DNA from: Pseudomonadota bacterium
Lineage (GTDB): Bacteria > Pseudomonadota > Alphaproteobacteria > Acetobacterales > Acetobacteraceae
Assembly (NCBI GenBank): GCA_021808055.1
Contig: JAKBCH010000022.1
Location: 1-30,003, forward strand
Direction: 5' to 3'
DNA length: 30,003 bases
The position numbers and the translations under genes were made by a program. The notes under the pieces were generated by a model. That model saw only the letters and a list, made by a program, of their open reading frames with translations, was not told the origin of the DNA and did no database searches. This document shows positions 17,229-25,324 of the stretch, in pieces; position 1 is the first letter of the stretch, and each line of letters begins with the position of its first letter.

Positions 17229-17501
17229 TCAGGTGATTTCCCGGTATAATTCCTGCGCCACAGTGGCGGAACCCCGCCGTTCTGGCAGAAGCAGGATTTC
17301 CACGACCTTCACCCCCTGCGGCAGTGCCAGGGTTAGCACATCGCCGGGGCGGAGTTTCGCATGGGGTTTGTCGGTGGGGTGGCGGTTGATGCGCACCCCG
17401 CCTTTTTCCACCAGCGCTTCCGCCACGGAACGGGTTTTGCAGAAACGCGCGAACACCAGGAATTTATCCAGCCGCAGCCAGTCTGTTTCCTGGTCCGCCA
17501 C
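17229..17501 (-). CDS. S4-domain RNA-binding protein (Hsp15-like)
   Basis: A 90-residue protein consisting almost entirely of an S4 RNA-binding domain: RLDKFLVFARFCKTRSVAEALVEKGGVRIN, then KLRPGDVLTLAL. Hsp15 (HslR) proteins of this type bind stalled 50S subunits carrying peptidyl-tRNA; alphaproteobacterial members are commonly encoded between a helicase gene and fdxA, as here, though an orphan gene now separates this one from fdxA. The start is GTG (17499-17501). No Shine-Dalgarno sequence is visible; instead an 11-codon upstream frame ends on it (TAGTG) and a strong hairpin lies just ahead, so translation may be coupled or structure-controlled. Confidence 0.9.
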   Translation of the reverse strand: MADQETDWLRLDKFLVFARFCKTRSVAEALVEKGGVRINRHPTDKPHAKLRPGDVLTLALPQGVKVVEILLLPERRGSATVAQELYREIT

Positions 17502-17536
17502 TAGAGCCGGATCGGTTTAGGTTTGGTCATTTCCAT
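17501..17536 (-). other. 11-codon upstream ORF ending on the S4 start codon
   Basis: ATG (17534-17536) opens MEMTKPKPIRL, whose TAG (17501-17503) shares one base with the GTG start of the S4 gene. It begins in the loop of the 17513-17552 hairpin and covers its 3' arm, so ribosomes on it would melt the hairpin. Could be chance. Confidence 0.25.
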
Positions 17537-17552
17537 GCCCTAACCTAAACCG
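17513..17552. repeat. Perfect 11-bp inverted repeat ahead of the S4 gene
   Basis: CGGTTTAGGTT (17513-17523) and AACCTAAACCG (17542-17552) are exact inverted copies separated by 18 nt. On the S4-gene strand the structure ends 11 nt before the start codon. It could be an operator, an RNA hairpin or part of a dispersed repeat. Confidence 0.7.
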
Positions 17553-17590
17553 TGAATCCGTCTCTCAACAATGATTTAGAGGGCGATTCA

Positions 17591-17628
17591 GATTTCAGCC
17601 CCGCTCGGAAGTGAGCGCGGCTGAAATC
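17591..17628. repeat. Long inverted repeat just after the helicase gene
   Basis: GATTTCAGCC-C-CGCTC, loop GGAAGT, GAGCG-C-GGCTGAAATC: 15 pairs with one C-C mismatch. On the helicase strand it starts 8 nt after the stop and has no T-run, so it looks like an mRNA-stabilising or repeat element more than an intrinsic terminator. Confidence 0.75.
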
Positions 17629-17636
17629 ATCGCGCT

Positions 17637-20174
17637 CTACCGCCGCGCCACCTTCAACGCCGCCAGGGCCGCGAAGGGGTTGTCTGCGTCCACCACCACG
17701 GGCTCTGGTTCTTTCGCGCGGTCCGGTTTGCGGGCCGGGGCGGCGGGTTGGCGCTGTTGCTGGTGGTGCTCCTGTTTGCGGCGCCCCAACATGGCAGGCG
17801 CCGGTGGGCCGAAATATTTATCCCCCAGCTCCTGTGCCGGAAACAGGCGAAAGCCCAGCACGTTCAGCGTGGGGGCCAGTTGCTCCGGCTTCAGCCCCAT
17901 GCGGCTGCCGAGATTGGCGGGCAGCATGATCTGGTGCTTGCGCATGAGGTAATGCAGCTCGCGGGTGATGCGCTCGATCACATCCAGCCGGATCATGATG
18001 TCGTTTACCTGCACCCAGCCCATGGCCAGCGCGAAATCATGCCCCCAATTCGCCGGCATGGGCGCGCAGACCAAGCCGGGGGTGGGCAGTTCCGGCGGCA
18101 CACGGTCGTACCACACGCCCCAGAACAGCGCGCGCAGCCGGGCGGCACCCGGCTTCAAGGCGGCGGGCAGATACATGGCGAAGCGCCCCATATCGATACC
18201 GAAGGTTTTTGCTTCCTGCCGCAGCTCCGGTGTGAAAGGCTCGGGCGGCAGTACGCCGCCGGATTCGGAAAGGCGATGCACGATGCCGCGCAAGGGTGCG
18301 GGCGGGTTTTCCATGGCTTTCAACAGCGCGCCGAGGCGCTTTTCAGTCTCGGTGGCCAGCCACGCGGCAAGGCGGGCACGGATGCGCTCACGGGCCAAAC
18401 CATCCAGGAACTCCGAATGCAGAACCTCGATTCCGGGCTTAAGGAAGATGTCGGTTTTCTTCAGCCGGGCGATTTTCACACCTTCCCAGATGAAATGCCG
18501 GTCGTCTGACAGGGTGATGGCGTCATCGGCGGCGGTTTCAGCGGCGAGAATCCGGCGCGGCATCTCCACACCCAAGGCCCGGCGGGCGGCGCGCAGCAGG
18601 ATCTTTTTCTCCGGCCCCTGGGTGGCGGGGTCCGGGTGGAACTGAAACCCCTCGATCCGGCCGACATCATGGCCTTCGACCGTCACCAGCCCATCCGCCG
18701 CAATTACGGCCTGCAATTCTTCGGCCTCAGCCTCTTCCAACCGTCTCGTCAAATGTGCCGCCCTCTTATCAACAAACCGCGCCATCAATTTCATATGCAA
18801 CGTGTCGGAAAGTCTGTCCTCCACCGCCCTGGCGCGCATGGCCCAGGTATCGGCATCGGCCATCCAGTCCGCCCGCGCGGTTATATAGGCCCAAACGCGC
18901 ACGTCCGTCAGCCTCTGCATTAATGTATCGATGTCGCCTTCCAGGCGGTCAAGGTTTTCGATCTCGCCCGCCACCCAATCAACAGGCAATTTCTCTTTGG
19001 CGAGCAGATGGGTGAACACCTTGGCGACGAGTTTTACATGAGCATCCGTGGCAAGTTTTCTGAAATCCGGGATCTGGCAGGCTTCCCATAGCAGGCGGGT
19101 GGCAGCACGGCCCTGGGCGCGGCGCATAAGCTCGGCATCGCGCGAGAGGGCATCCAGCGTTTGCACATCCGCCGCCTCGTTACCGCGCACCAGCCCTTGG
19201 CGGTTGGGCGAAGTGGTGAGGCTTTCCAGCAAAGCGGGGATGGAGGCGAGGTTCAGTTCGCTGTTGCGCCAGACGATTTGTTCCAGGGGGTCGAATTCAT
19301 GGGATTCGACCTTTTCCGCCACGTCTTCGTCCAGGGCAGGGCAATCCGCCGTGGTGCCGAAGCTGCCGTCTCTCATGCCGCGCCCGGCGCGACCCGCGAT
19401 CTGCGCGACCTCAGCCGGGGTGAGCAGGCGGGGCTGGCGGCCATCGAATTTACGCAAGCCCGCGAAGGCGACATGGTTCACATCCATATTCAGCCCCATG
19501 CCGATGGCGTCTGTCGCCACCAGGAAATCCACTTCCTTATCCTGGTAGAGTGCCACCTGGGCGTTGCGGGTGCGGGGCGAAAGGCGGCCCATGACGACCG
19601 CACAGCCACCGCGGCGGCGGCGCACGGCCTCGGCAATGGCGTAAACCTCGGCGGCGGAGAAGGCGACGATGGCCGAGCGCGGCGGCAGGCGGTTGAGTTT
19701 TGCCGAACCAGCGAAGGTGAGTTGCGAGAGGCGCGGGCGGGTTTCAATTTCCACGCCGGGGATGAGGCGGCGCATGAGGGGCGCGATAGTGTCGGCCCCT
19801 AGGAACATGGTTTCGACGAGGCCGCGGGCGTTGAGCAGGCGGTCTGTGAAGACATGGCCGCGATCGGGGTCCGCGCAGAGCTGGATTTCGTCTACCGCCA
19901 GGAATTCCACCTTGCGGTCAAGCGGCATGGCTTCCACCGTGCAGGAGAACCAGCGTGCCCCGGGGGGGACGCTTTTTTCCTCACCCGTGATGAGGGCGAC
20001 GGATTTAATGCCCTTAGCCTTCACCATGCGGTCGTAATTTTCGCGGGCGAGCAGGCGCAGCGGAAAGCCAATGATGCCCGAGGCGTGAGAGAGCAAACGC
20101 TCCATCGCCAGATGCGTCTTGCCAGTGTTGGTGGGGCCAAGCACGGCCTTCACCCGAGGCAGGAATCCGGACAT
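17637..20174 (-). CDS. Suv3-like superfamily 2 RNA helicase
   Basis: ATP-dependent helicase related to mitochondrial Suv3, common in alphaproteobacteria; probable role in RNA unwinding or decay. The product is 845 residues. Motif I (GPTNTGKT) is at 13-20, the DEIQ box of motif II at 95-98, and motifs V and VI appear as ATDAIGMGLNMDV and QIAGRAGRG. A long C-terminal region follows, ending in a charged, proline-rich tail. The ATG lies 4 nt after the ptsP stop, so it belongs to the PTS operon, and the S4 gene follows after 135 bp carrying two inverted repeats. The exact substrate cannot be read from the sequence. Confidence 0.93.
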   Translation of the reverse strand: MSGFLPRVKAVLGPTNTGKTHLAMERLLSHASGIIGFPLRLLARENYDRMVKAKGIKSVALITGEEKSVPPGARWFSCTVEAMPLDRKVEFLAVDEIQLCADPDRGHVFTDRLLNARGLVETMFLGADTIAPLMRRLIPGVEIETRPRLSQLTFAGSAKLNRLPPRSAIVAFSAAEVYAIAEAVRRRRGGCAVVMGRLSPRTRNAQVALYQDKEVDFLVATDAIGMGLNMDVNHVAFAGLRKFDGRQPRLLTPAEVAQIAGRAGRGMRDGSFGTTADCPALDEDVAEKVESHEFDPLEQIVWRNSELNLASIPALLESLTTSPNRQGLVRGNEAADVQTLDALSRDAELMRRAQGRAATRLLWEACQIPDFRKLATDAHVKLVAKVFTHLLAKEKLPVDWVAGEIENLDRLEGDIDTLMQRLTDVRVWAYITARADWMADADTWAMRARAVEDRLSDTLHMKLMARFVDKRAAHLTRRLEEAEAEELQAVIAADGLVTVEGHDVGRIEGFQFHPDPATQGPEKKILLRAARRALGVEMPRRILAAETAADDAITLSDDRHFIWEGVKIARLKKTDIFLKPGIEVLHSEFLDGLARERIRARLAAWLATETEKRLGALLKAMENPPAPLRGIVHRLSESGGVLPPEPFTPELRQEAKTFGIDMGRFAMYLPAALKPGAARLRALFWGVWYDRVPPELPTPGLVCAPMPANWGHDFALAMGWVQVNDIMIRLDVIERITRELHYLMRKHQIMLPANLGSRMGLKPEQLAPTLNVLGFRLFPAQELGDKYFGPPAPAMLGRRKQEHHQQQRQPAAPARKPDRAKEPEPVVVDADNPFAALAALKVARR

Positions 20175-20178
20175 GAGC

Positions 20179-21966
20179 TTAATTTACGGTGGGACTCGTC
20201 GTTTGCAAGCGGGTGAGGATTTCGCGCACGGCATCGGCATCGGGTGCTGCCAGCGCCTCATTGGCCAGATGCTCGCAAGCTAAAAGCGTGCTGGCGCGGA
20301 TGGCCTGTTTCACGCGCGGCACGGCGTTGCCGTTCATGGAAAGGTGATGAATGCCAAGGCCAAGCAGCAAGGGCGTGGCGGCGGGGCGGCTCGCGAGCTC
20401 CCCGCAAATGGAAACCGGGATGCCTGCCGCCGCCGCGAAATTGGCGGTGAGATGGATAAGCCGCAGCACTGCCGGTTCCAGCGGGTCGTAGAGCTTATCC
20501 GCGCCAGGGGAGGAGCGGTCTGCCGCCAGGGTGTACATTGTGAGGTCGTTGGTGCCGATGGCAAAAAAATCCGCATGTTTGGCCAGAAAGGGTGCTGCCA
20601 GGGCGGCGGCGGGGGTTTCCACCATAATGCCGAGCGGCGGCGGATTTTCTGGCAACTTAAGATTCCGCCGGCGTTTGAGCCGACGCCAGACGCGCAGCAT
20701 CGCCTCCCGCGTTGCCACAAGCTCTGCGGCGACCGAAACCATGGGGATCATCACGCGCACCGGCCCGGCGGCGGCGGCGCGCAGAATGGCGGCAAGCTGG
20801 GTTTCCAGCAAAGCCTCGTAGCGGAGCAGCAGCCTGATGCCGCGCAGGCCGAGCGCCGGGTTGGGCTCTGGGCTGTCCGGCAAATAGCGGGAGAGGGACT
20901 CCACGTCTTTGTCCGCCCCCCAGTCCAGCAGCCTGATGGTGACCGGGTCGCCATCCATGGCTTCGACGATATGCTGATAGATACGCGCCTGGGTGTCTTC
21001 ATCGGGGGCGGTATCGCGGTTCATGAATATGAATTCAGTGCGCAGCAGGCCGATGCCGCGCGCGCCGGATTCAGCGATCAATTTCAGCTCAAAGGGCAGT
21101 TCCAGATTCGCTTGCAATTCCACCGGCGCGCCGCAGCGGGTTTGCGCCGGGAGGTGCTGAAGCCGGGACAAAGCGCGCTTGGCGCGGGTCTGGGCTAGGT
21201 GTTTTTTGCGCGCGGCTTCGATGCTGGAGCGGGATGGGTTGAGGAGGATTTCGCCGGTTTCACCATCGATGATGGTGAAAGTGCCAGGGGCAGCTTTTTC
21301 CAGCAGGCCGGTAACGCCCAGCACGGCGGGCAGGCCAAGGGCGCGTAGCATGACGGCGGTATGGCCATCCAGCCCGCCCTCGGCGGTGACGATGCCGGCG
21401 AAATGAGAGGGCTGGATGAGGGCGGCTTCCGCCGGGCGCAGGTCTCGCGCGGCGAGGATGCTGCCTTGAGGCAGGCTCTCGAACGAACGGAATGGCTGGC
21501 GGGTGAGGTTGCGGATGAGGCGGCGCGCGACCTCCCGCACCTCATCGGCGCGACGCTGGCGGCTGGCCTTGTCGCCGCCCGGTTGCGTTAAAATCGCCTC
21601 AGCCTGGGCTTCCGCTTCCGCCTGGGTGGCGGCTTCGGCACTGTTTTCACCTTCCTGAATCCGTGCCTTGATGCCGCGCAACAGCCGGGTGGGGCCGAGC
21701 ATGTGCAAATAGACATCCAGCAGCGGGGCGATTTCGGCTTGGCTGTCTTGAGGCAAGGCGCTGAGGCGGAGTTTAAGCTTATGAAGCTGCTTGCGCGAAC
21801 GCAAGACGGCATCTTCCAGCCGGGCAAGCTCTTCGGGAATGGTTCCTGGTTTTTGCGGGGATATGACGAGGCTGGTTTCCACCGCCTCGTGTAACCGGCC
21901 AAAGGCGATACCAGGCACGGCTGGCTGCCCGATGAGGCGTTTTTCCGGCGGGTCAGTCGGTTTCAT
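20179..21966 (-). CDS. ptsP: Phosphoenolpyruvate-protein phosphotransferase (PTS enzyme I)
   Basis: Takes phosphate from phosphoenolpyruvate and passes it to HPr. The product is 595 residues, with no N-terminal GAF domain, so it is plain EI and not EI-Ntr. The phospho-His region reads TAEGGLDGHTAVMLRALGLPAV, with His202; the residue before it is Gly where the family usually has Ser (GGxxSHTAI). The PEP-binding barrel is complete (GARGIGLLRTEFIFM, LRGIRLLLRYEALLETQLAAI, IGTNDLTMYTLAADR), and the catalytic Cys is in SICGELASRP. The start overlaps the HPr gene by 14 nt. No sugar-specific EIIBC permease is nearby, so it most likely feeds a regulatory relay. Confidence 0.95.
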   Translation of the reverse strand: MKPTDPPEKRLIGQPAVPGIAFGRLHEAVETSLVISPQKPGTIPEELARLEDAVLRSRKQLHKLKLRLSALPQDSQAEIAPLLDVYLHMLGPTRLLRGIKARIQEGENSAEAATQAEAEAQAEAILTQPGGDKASRQRRADEVREVARRLIRNLTRQPFRSFESLPQGSILAARDLRPAEAALIQPSHFAGIVTAEGGLDGHTAVMLRALGLPAVLGVTGLLEKAAPGTFTIIDGETGEILLNPSRSSIEAARKKHLAQTRAKRALSRLQHLPAQTRCGAPVELQANLELPFELKLIAESGARGIGLLRTEFIFMNRDTAPDEDTQARIYQHIVEAMDGDPVTIRLLDWGADKDVESLSRYLPDSPEPNPALGLRGIRLLLRYEALLETQLAAILRAAAAGPVRVMIPMVSVAAELVATREAMLRVWRRLKRRRNLKLPENPPPLGIMVETPAAALAAPFLAKHADFFAIGTNDLTMYTLAADRSSPGADKLYDPLEPAVLRLIHLTANFAAAAGIPVSICGELASRPAATPLLLGLGIHHLSMNGNAVPRVKQAIRASTLLACEHLANEALAAPDADAVREILTRLQTTSPTVN

Positions 21967-22234
21967 GAAAGCCTGCCTCGATGAGCACCATGATGGCGTC
22001 GAGAGCTTCTCTTGCGTCGAATCCCTCAGCGGAGAGCGTGACTGAACTACCGACGCCAGCGCCCAGCATCATCAGCCCCATGATGGAGCGGGCAGAGACA
22101 GATTGGCCATCTTTTGCGACTTCCACATTGGCGGAGAATTGCTCAGCCAATGTGACAAGCTTGGCGGCGGCCCGGGCGTGCAGGCCCCGCCGGTTGACGA
22201 TGCCGATTTCGGCGGAAAGGACGGTTCCCTCCAT
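21953..22234 (-). CDS. ptsH: HPr phosphocarrier protein
   Basis: A 93-residue phosphocarrier. Catalytic His19 is in NRRGLHARAAAK and the regulatory serine, Ser50, is in SARSIMGLMML, equivalent to Ser46 of Gram-positive HPr. This is the target of HprK, whose gene lies in the same operon. I start at the ATG 22232-22234, one nt after the EIIA stop (TAGCATG); a longer frame exists to 22288 but it runs inside the EIIA gene. The end overlaps ptsP by 14 nt. Confidence 0.95.
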   Translation of the reverse strand: MEGTVLSAEIGIVNRRGLHARAAAKLVTLAEQFSANVEVAKDGQSVSARSIMGLMMLGAGVGSSVTLSAEGFDAREALDAIMVLIEAGFHETD

Positions 22235-22235
22235 G

Positions 22236-22661
22236 CTATTCGGCCGCGTTGCAGGTGGCCTGGCCGAGGGGCTGGAGCTCGTGCCCATTGCAAATGTATT
22301 TTTTGCCGGCTGCTTCTGCGATTCGTACAGTTTCAGCCAGGGTCATTTGGCCGCGAATTTTGGCCAGTTTCACCAGCATGGGCAGGTTTACCCCGCCCAG
22401 AATCTCGATGTTTGGCTGCGAGGCCATCGACATGGCAAGGTTGGAAGGGGTGCCGCCGAACATGTCCGTGAGCAGGATGACGCCATCGCCGTTATCCACC
22501 TCTGCGATGCGGCGGGCGATTTCGGCCTTTTGGCCTTCAAACGCGGCGTCTGACTCGATGCAGACCGTTGCGAGCTGTTGTTGCTTGCCGACCACATGTT
22601 CCATGGCGTCGCGCATGGCCAAGGCCAGCGTGCCGTGGGTGACGAGAACAAGACCGATCAT
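22236..22661 (-). CDS. PTS EIIA component, mannose family
   Basis: A 141-residue EIIA-Man-type phosphoacceptor. The phosphorylated His9 sits in GLVLVTHGTLA, and the core stretches VILLTDMFGGTPSNLAM and GVNLPMLVKLA are typical. In alphaproteobacteria this single domain, without IIB or IIC partners, receives phosphate from HPr and works as a regulator. It overlaps rapZ by 4 nt and precedes HPr by one nt. Confidence 0.95.
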   Translation of the reverse strand: MIGLVLVTHGTLALAMRDAMEHVVGKQQQLATVCIESDAAFEGQKAEIARRIAEVDNGDGVILLTDMFGGTPSNLAMSMASQPNIEILGGVNLPMLVKLAKIRGQMTLAETVRIAEAAGKKYICNGHELQPLGQATCNAAE

Positions 22662-23566
22662 TGGAGGTGACTCATCCCTTCCCGGGCAATGCCTGGGTTC
22701 GTGCCAAGGAATTTTGCCGCTTCCCTATGCGTTACACCGACGCGCCATCCGTGCTGGGCAAGATGGGTATTTAATTTCTCAACCATATAAACCGATCTGT
22801 GTTGTCCACCGGTACATCCGACACATATTGTTGCATATTTTTTTCCTTCCTGCACGAACCTTGGCAGTAAAAATTCAAGAAGGTTTAGAACTTTATTAAA
22901 GTATTCCGCAAAATCAGCGGTTTGCTCGATGAAACTTGCAACCGGAGCATCTAATCCGGATAGAGACGAGAGACTTGGTTCGTAATGCGGATTCCTCAAG
23001 AAGCGTGCATCGAAGACCAGATCTGCTTCCGGCGGAAGGCCGTTGGCGTAGGAGAAGGAAACCAGGGAAATAACCAGGCCAGGGGAGGTGACGCCATAAC
23101 GCAGCTCCACCATGCCGCGCAGCTTGGGCAAGGGCAGGGCAGAGGTATCCACCAGCCAATCCGCCGCTTGGGCGAGGGGGGCGGTGAGCTCACGCTCCAG
23201 GGCGATGCCATCCGCGATGGCGCCGGTTTGCGCCAGCGGGTGGCGGCGGCGGGACTCGGAATAGCGGCGGAGCAGCATCGCATCATTGGCGGTGGTGTAG
23301 ATGAGGGAGAGCTCCAGGCCCTTATGCTGGCGCAGGCTGGTGATCGCGCTCAGCACTGAATTGGCGGAGAAGCCACGTGAACGCGCATCCACCCCGATGG
23401 CAAGGTTACGGCGGGCCTGGGTGGTGAGGGTTTCCAGCGTGTCGAGCGGGGGGTTGTCGACTGTTTCGAAACCCAGATCCTCCAGCGCCCGGAGCACGGA
23501 GTTTTTGCCCGCCCCCGAGAGCCCGGTGACAAGCACGATGCTGAGGGCTTCCGGCGGAGTGCTCAT
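22658..23566 (-). CDS. rapZ: RapZ-family nucleotide-binding RNase adapter
   Basis: A 302-residue member of the RapZ/YvcJ family; E. coli RapZ binds small RNAs and presents them to RNase E to control glucosamine-6-phosphate synthase. The N-terminal P-loop reads GLSGAGKNS (15-23), with Asn22 where the Walker A consensus has Ser/Thr after Lys. The C-terminal RapZ signature CVGCTGGQHRSVYMVEKLN is intact, followed by THREAAKF. Base composition changes inside the gene: a hand count gives 33% GC at 22861-22920 (C-terminal part), although the rest of the operon is GC-rich. It overlaps hprK and EIIA by 4 nt each. Confidence 0.94.
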   Translation of the reverse strand: MSTPPEALSIVLVTGLSGAGKNSVLRALEDLGFETVDNPPLDTLETLTTQARRNLAIGVDARSRGFSANSVLSAITSLRQHKGLELSLIYTTANDAMLLRRYSESRRRHPLAQTGAIADGIALERELTAPLAQAADWLVDTSALPLPKLRGMVELRYGVTSPGLVISLVSFSYANGLPPEADLVFDARFLRNPHYEPSLSSLSGLDAPVASFIEQTADFAEYFNKVLNLLEFLLPRFVQEGKKYATICVGCTGGQHRSVYMVEKLNTHLAQHGWRVGVTHREAAKFLGTNPGIAREGMSHLQ

Positions 23567-24000
23567 GCGGCGAAGGCACCGACATGTTGGGTGATGCGCC
23601 CGCAGGCAGCTTCCAGCGCCAGGGCTGCGCGCGCGGCGGCGGAGGGGTGGGTGGCATCCAGCGTTATTTCCGGCAGGTTGAGTTTCGGGTGCAGGCGTGG
23701 GGTGGGCAGGCGCTCAGGCAGCTTGGCGCTGAGGGTAATGACCAGCCGGAGCCTGACGGGTGCGACGAAAGCCAGGCGAAAGAGACCAAGACCGCGCACT
23801 TCCAGCAGGCCTGCCAGGGCGGGCGGAGGGCTGGCCATGCCGTGCTCGATCAGCACTTGATCGTCGGCGACGAGGGTGAAGCCCTTATCGATCAGCCGTA
23901 AAACCAGGTCTGATTTCCCCGCGCCGGAAGGGCCAAGAAGCAGCAAAGCATCGCCGCCGGGTTGGTTTTGCCGGGCGGCACAGGAGGCGTGCAAATGCAT
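23563..24000 (-). CDS. hprK: HprK-type HPr kinase/phosphorylase (short form)
   Basis: Short alphaproteobacterial HPr(Ser) kinase, 145 residues, comprising only the C-terminal catalytic domain of the Gram-positive enzyme of about 310 residues. The P-loop GPSGAGKS is at 23-30, followed by SDLVLRLIDKGFTLVADDQV with the catalytic Asp pair, and LEVRGLGLFRL, the HprK signature. I start at the ATG 23998-24000 (MHLHASCAARQNQ); the frame extends to 24195 but that part overlaps the decarboxylase gene and is not conserved. It is the first gene of the regulatory PTS operon. In Rhizobiales the upstream genes are chvI-chvG; here it is a decarboxylase. Confidence 0.92.
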   Translation of the reverse strand: MHLHASCAARQNQPGGDALLLLGPSGAGKSDLVLRLIDKGFTLVADDQVLIEHGMASPPPALAGLLEVRGLGLFRLAFVAPVRLRLVITLSAKLPERLPTPRLHPKLNLPEITLDATHPSAAARAALALEAACGRITQHVGAFAA

Positions 24001-24076
24001 GGTGCGCTGACTGTGGCAAAATTTGGGCGAAGGCGAAAGGGCCCGGCAGATTACAGTTGCCCTGCCGGGATGTGCT

Positions 24077-25324
24077 TCAGCCTTCGGAGGGCTCGTAGCC
24101 CGGGGTTTCCAGCATCGCGCGGTCTGAGACTTCCACCAGGGCTGCGCGGTCGAACCCGTTGAAGGCCGTGCGCAGGCAGGTGCCGTATGCGCCAAGCTGG
24201 CCGATCTCGATCCAGTCTCCCTCGGCTACATCATCCGGCAGGAGAAACGGGCCGTTCATCACGTCCAGCGAATCGCAGCTGGGGCCGAAAAAGCCAAAAG
24301 CTGCATCAGGCGCACCCTGGCTGGCGCTTGCGCGAAGCAGACGGGAGGGGAAGCGGAAGCGTAAGGCCCCGGCATCGGCGAGGGCACCATAAACGCCGTC
24401 GTTAATATAGAGCATGTTGTCGCGGCGCATTTGCACCTGCACCACCACGGAAGCGCCGCCGCCGACCAGAGCGCGGCCGGGCTCGGCCCAGAGCTTCAAC
24501 CCAGGCATTTGCAATGCGTCGTAGGCGGCGTCGATCTCAGACATGAAGTCACGGAGGGGAGGTGGGTTCATGTCTGGGTATGCAACGGGGAAGCCGCCGC
24601 CGATATCCAGCACGTCTACCTGTACGCCAGAGGCGCGGATGACCTCGCCCGCGAGCTGCATGGCATCGCGCCAGGCCAGCGGGTCCAGGCATTGGGAGCC
24701 GACATGAAAGGCGAGGCCTAGCTTGGCCGCCAGGGGCCGCGCGGCGCGCAGCAGGGCGATAGCAGCCTCCTGTTCGGCACCGAATTTTTTTGAGAGATTG
24801 ATGGCGGCACCGGTTTCTGGCAGGGCCAGACGGATGAACAGGCCGGGCTTGGTACCCAGCTTGGCGGCTTCTGGCTTGCCTAGCTCCTGCAAGATCTTGG
24901 TAAGTTCGCTCTCGGAATCGAGTACGAAATCGCGCACATTATGTTGCATCCAGGCTTCGCGGATGGCGGAGCGGGCCTTCACCGGGTGCATGAAATGGAT
25001 TTCAGCGCCGGGGAACAGGCGGCGGATAAGCTGCACCTCGGAGATGGAGGCGCAATCGAAATGGCGGACCCCGCCATCCCACACGGCGCGCAGCACAGCG
25101 GGTTCCGGATTGCACTTCACGGCGTAGAGCACATCGCCATTGAAGGCTGTGCAGAAAATACTGGCAGTGTCGCTGATGACGCCGGGGCGCACGCAATGCA
25201 GCGGCTCCTCTGGGCGAAGGGTTTTGACCATTTCGATCACGCTGGGGAACGTTTTTCCTTCGGTACGAAGCGAGATGTGGTGGTGCAGCGGACCCACAGC
25301 CGTGGGGCTTTCGATCAGGCTCAT
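24077..25324 (-). CDS. Ornithine decarboxylase-type PLP enzyme (fold III)
   Basis: Fold-III PLP-dependent decarboxylase most like eukaryotic-type ornithine (or lysine/ornithine) decarboxylases, which make putrescine or cadaverine. The product is 415 residues. PLP Lys70 is in YAVKCNPEPAVL; FHVGSQC, the glycine loop DIGGGFP, and EPGRALV bind the cofactor phosphate; the catalytic Cys lies in FGPSCDSLDVM. The ATG follows CGAGGAC at a suitable distance. Substrate preference between ornithine and lysine cannot be decided by eye; diaminopimelate decarboxylase is less likely given the FGPSCDSLD form. The gene lies 76 nt before the hprK start in the same direction. Confidence 0.88.
   Translation of the reverse strand: MSLIESPTAVGPLHHHISLRTEGKTFPSVIEMVKTLRPEEPLHCVRPGVISDTASIFCTAFNGDVLYAVKCNPEPAVLRAVWDGGVRHFDCASISEVQLIRRLFPGAEIHFMHPVKARSAIREAWMQHNVRDFVLDSESELTKILQELGKPEAAKLGTKPGLFIRLALPETGAAINLSKKFGAEQEAAIALLRAARPLAAKLGLAFHVGSQCLDPLAWRDAMQLAGEVIRASGVQVDVLDIGGGFPVAYPDMNPPPLRDFMSEIDAAYDALQMPGLKLWAEPGRALVGGGASVVVQVQMRRDNMLYINDGVYGALADAGALRFRFPSRLLRASASQGAPDAAFGFFGPSCDSLDVMNGPFLLPDDVAEGDWIEIGQLGAYGTCLRTAFNGFDRAALVEVSDRAMLETPGYEPSEG

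Noticed and set aside
20344..21198. A 284-codon plus-strand open frame inside ptsP
   Set aside because: Shadow of the conserved PEP-binding domain; composition typical of antisense frames.
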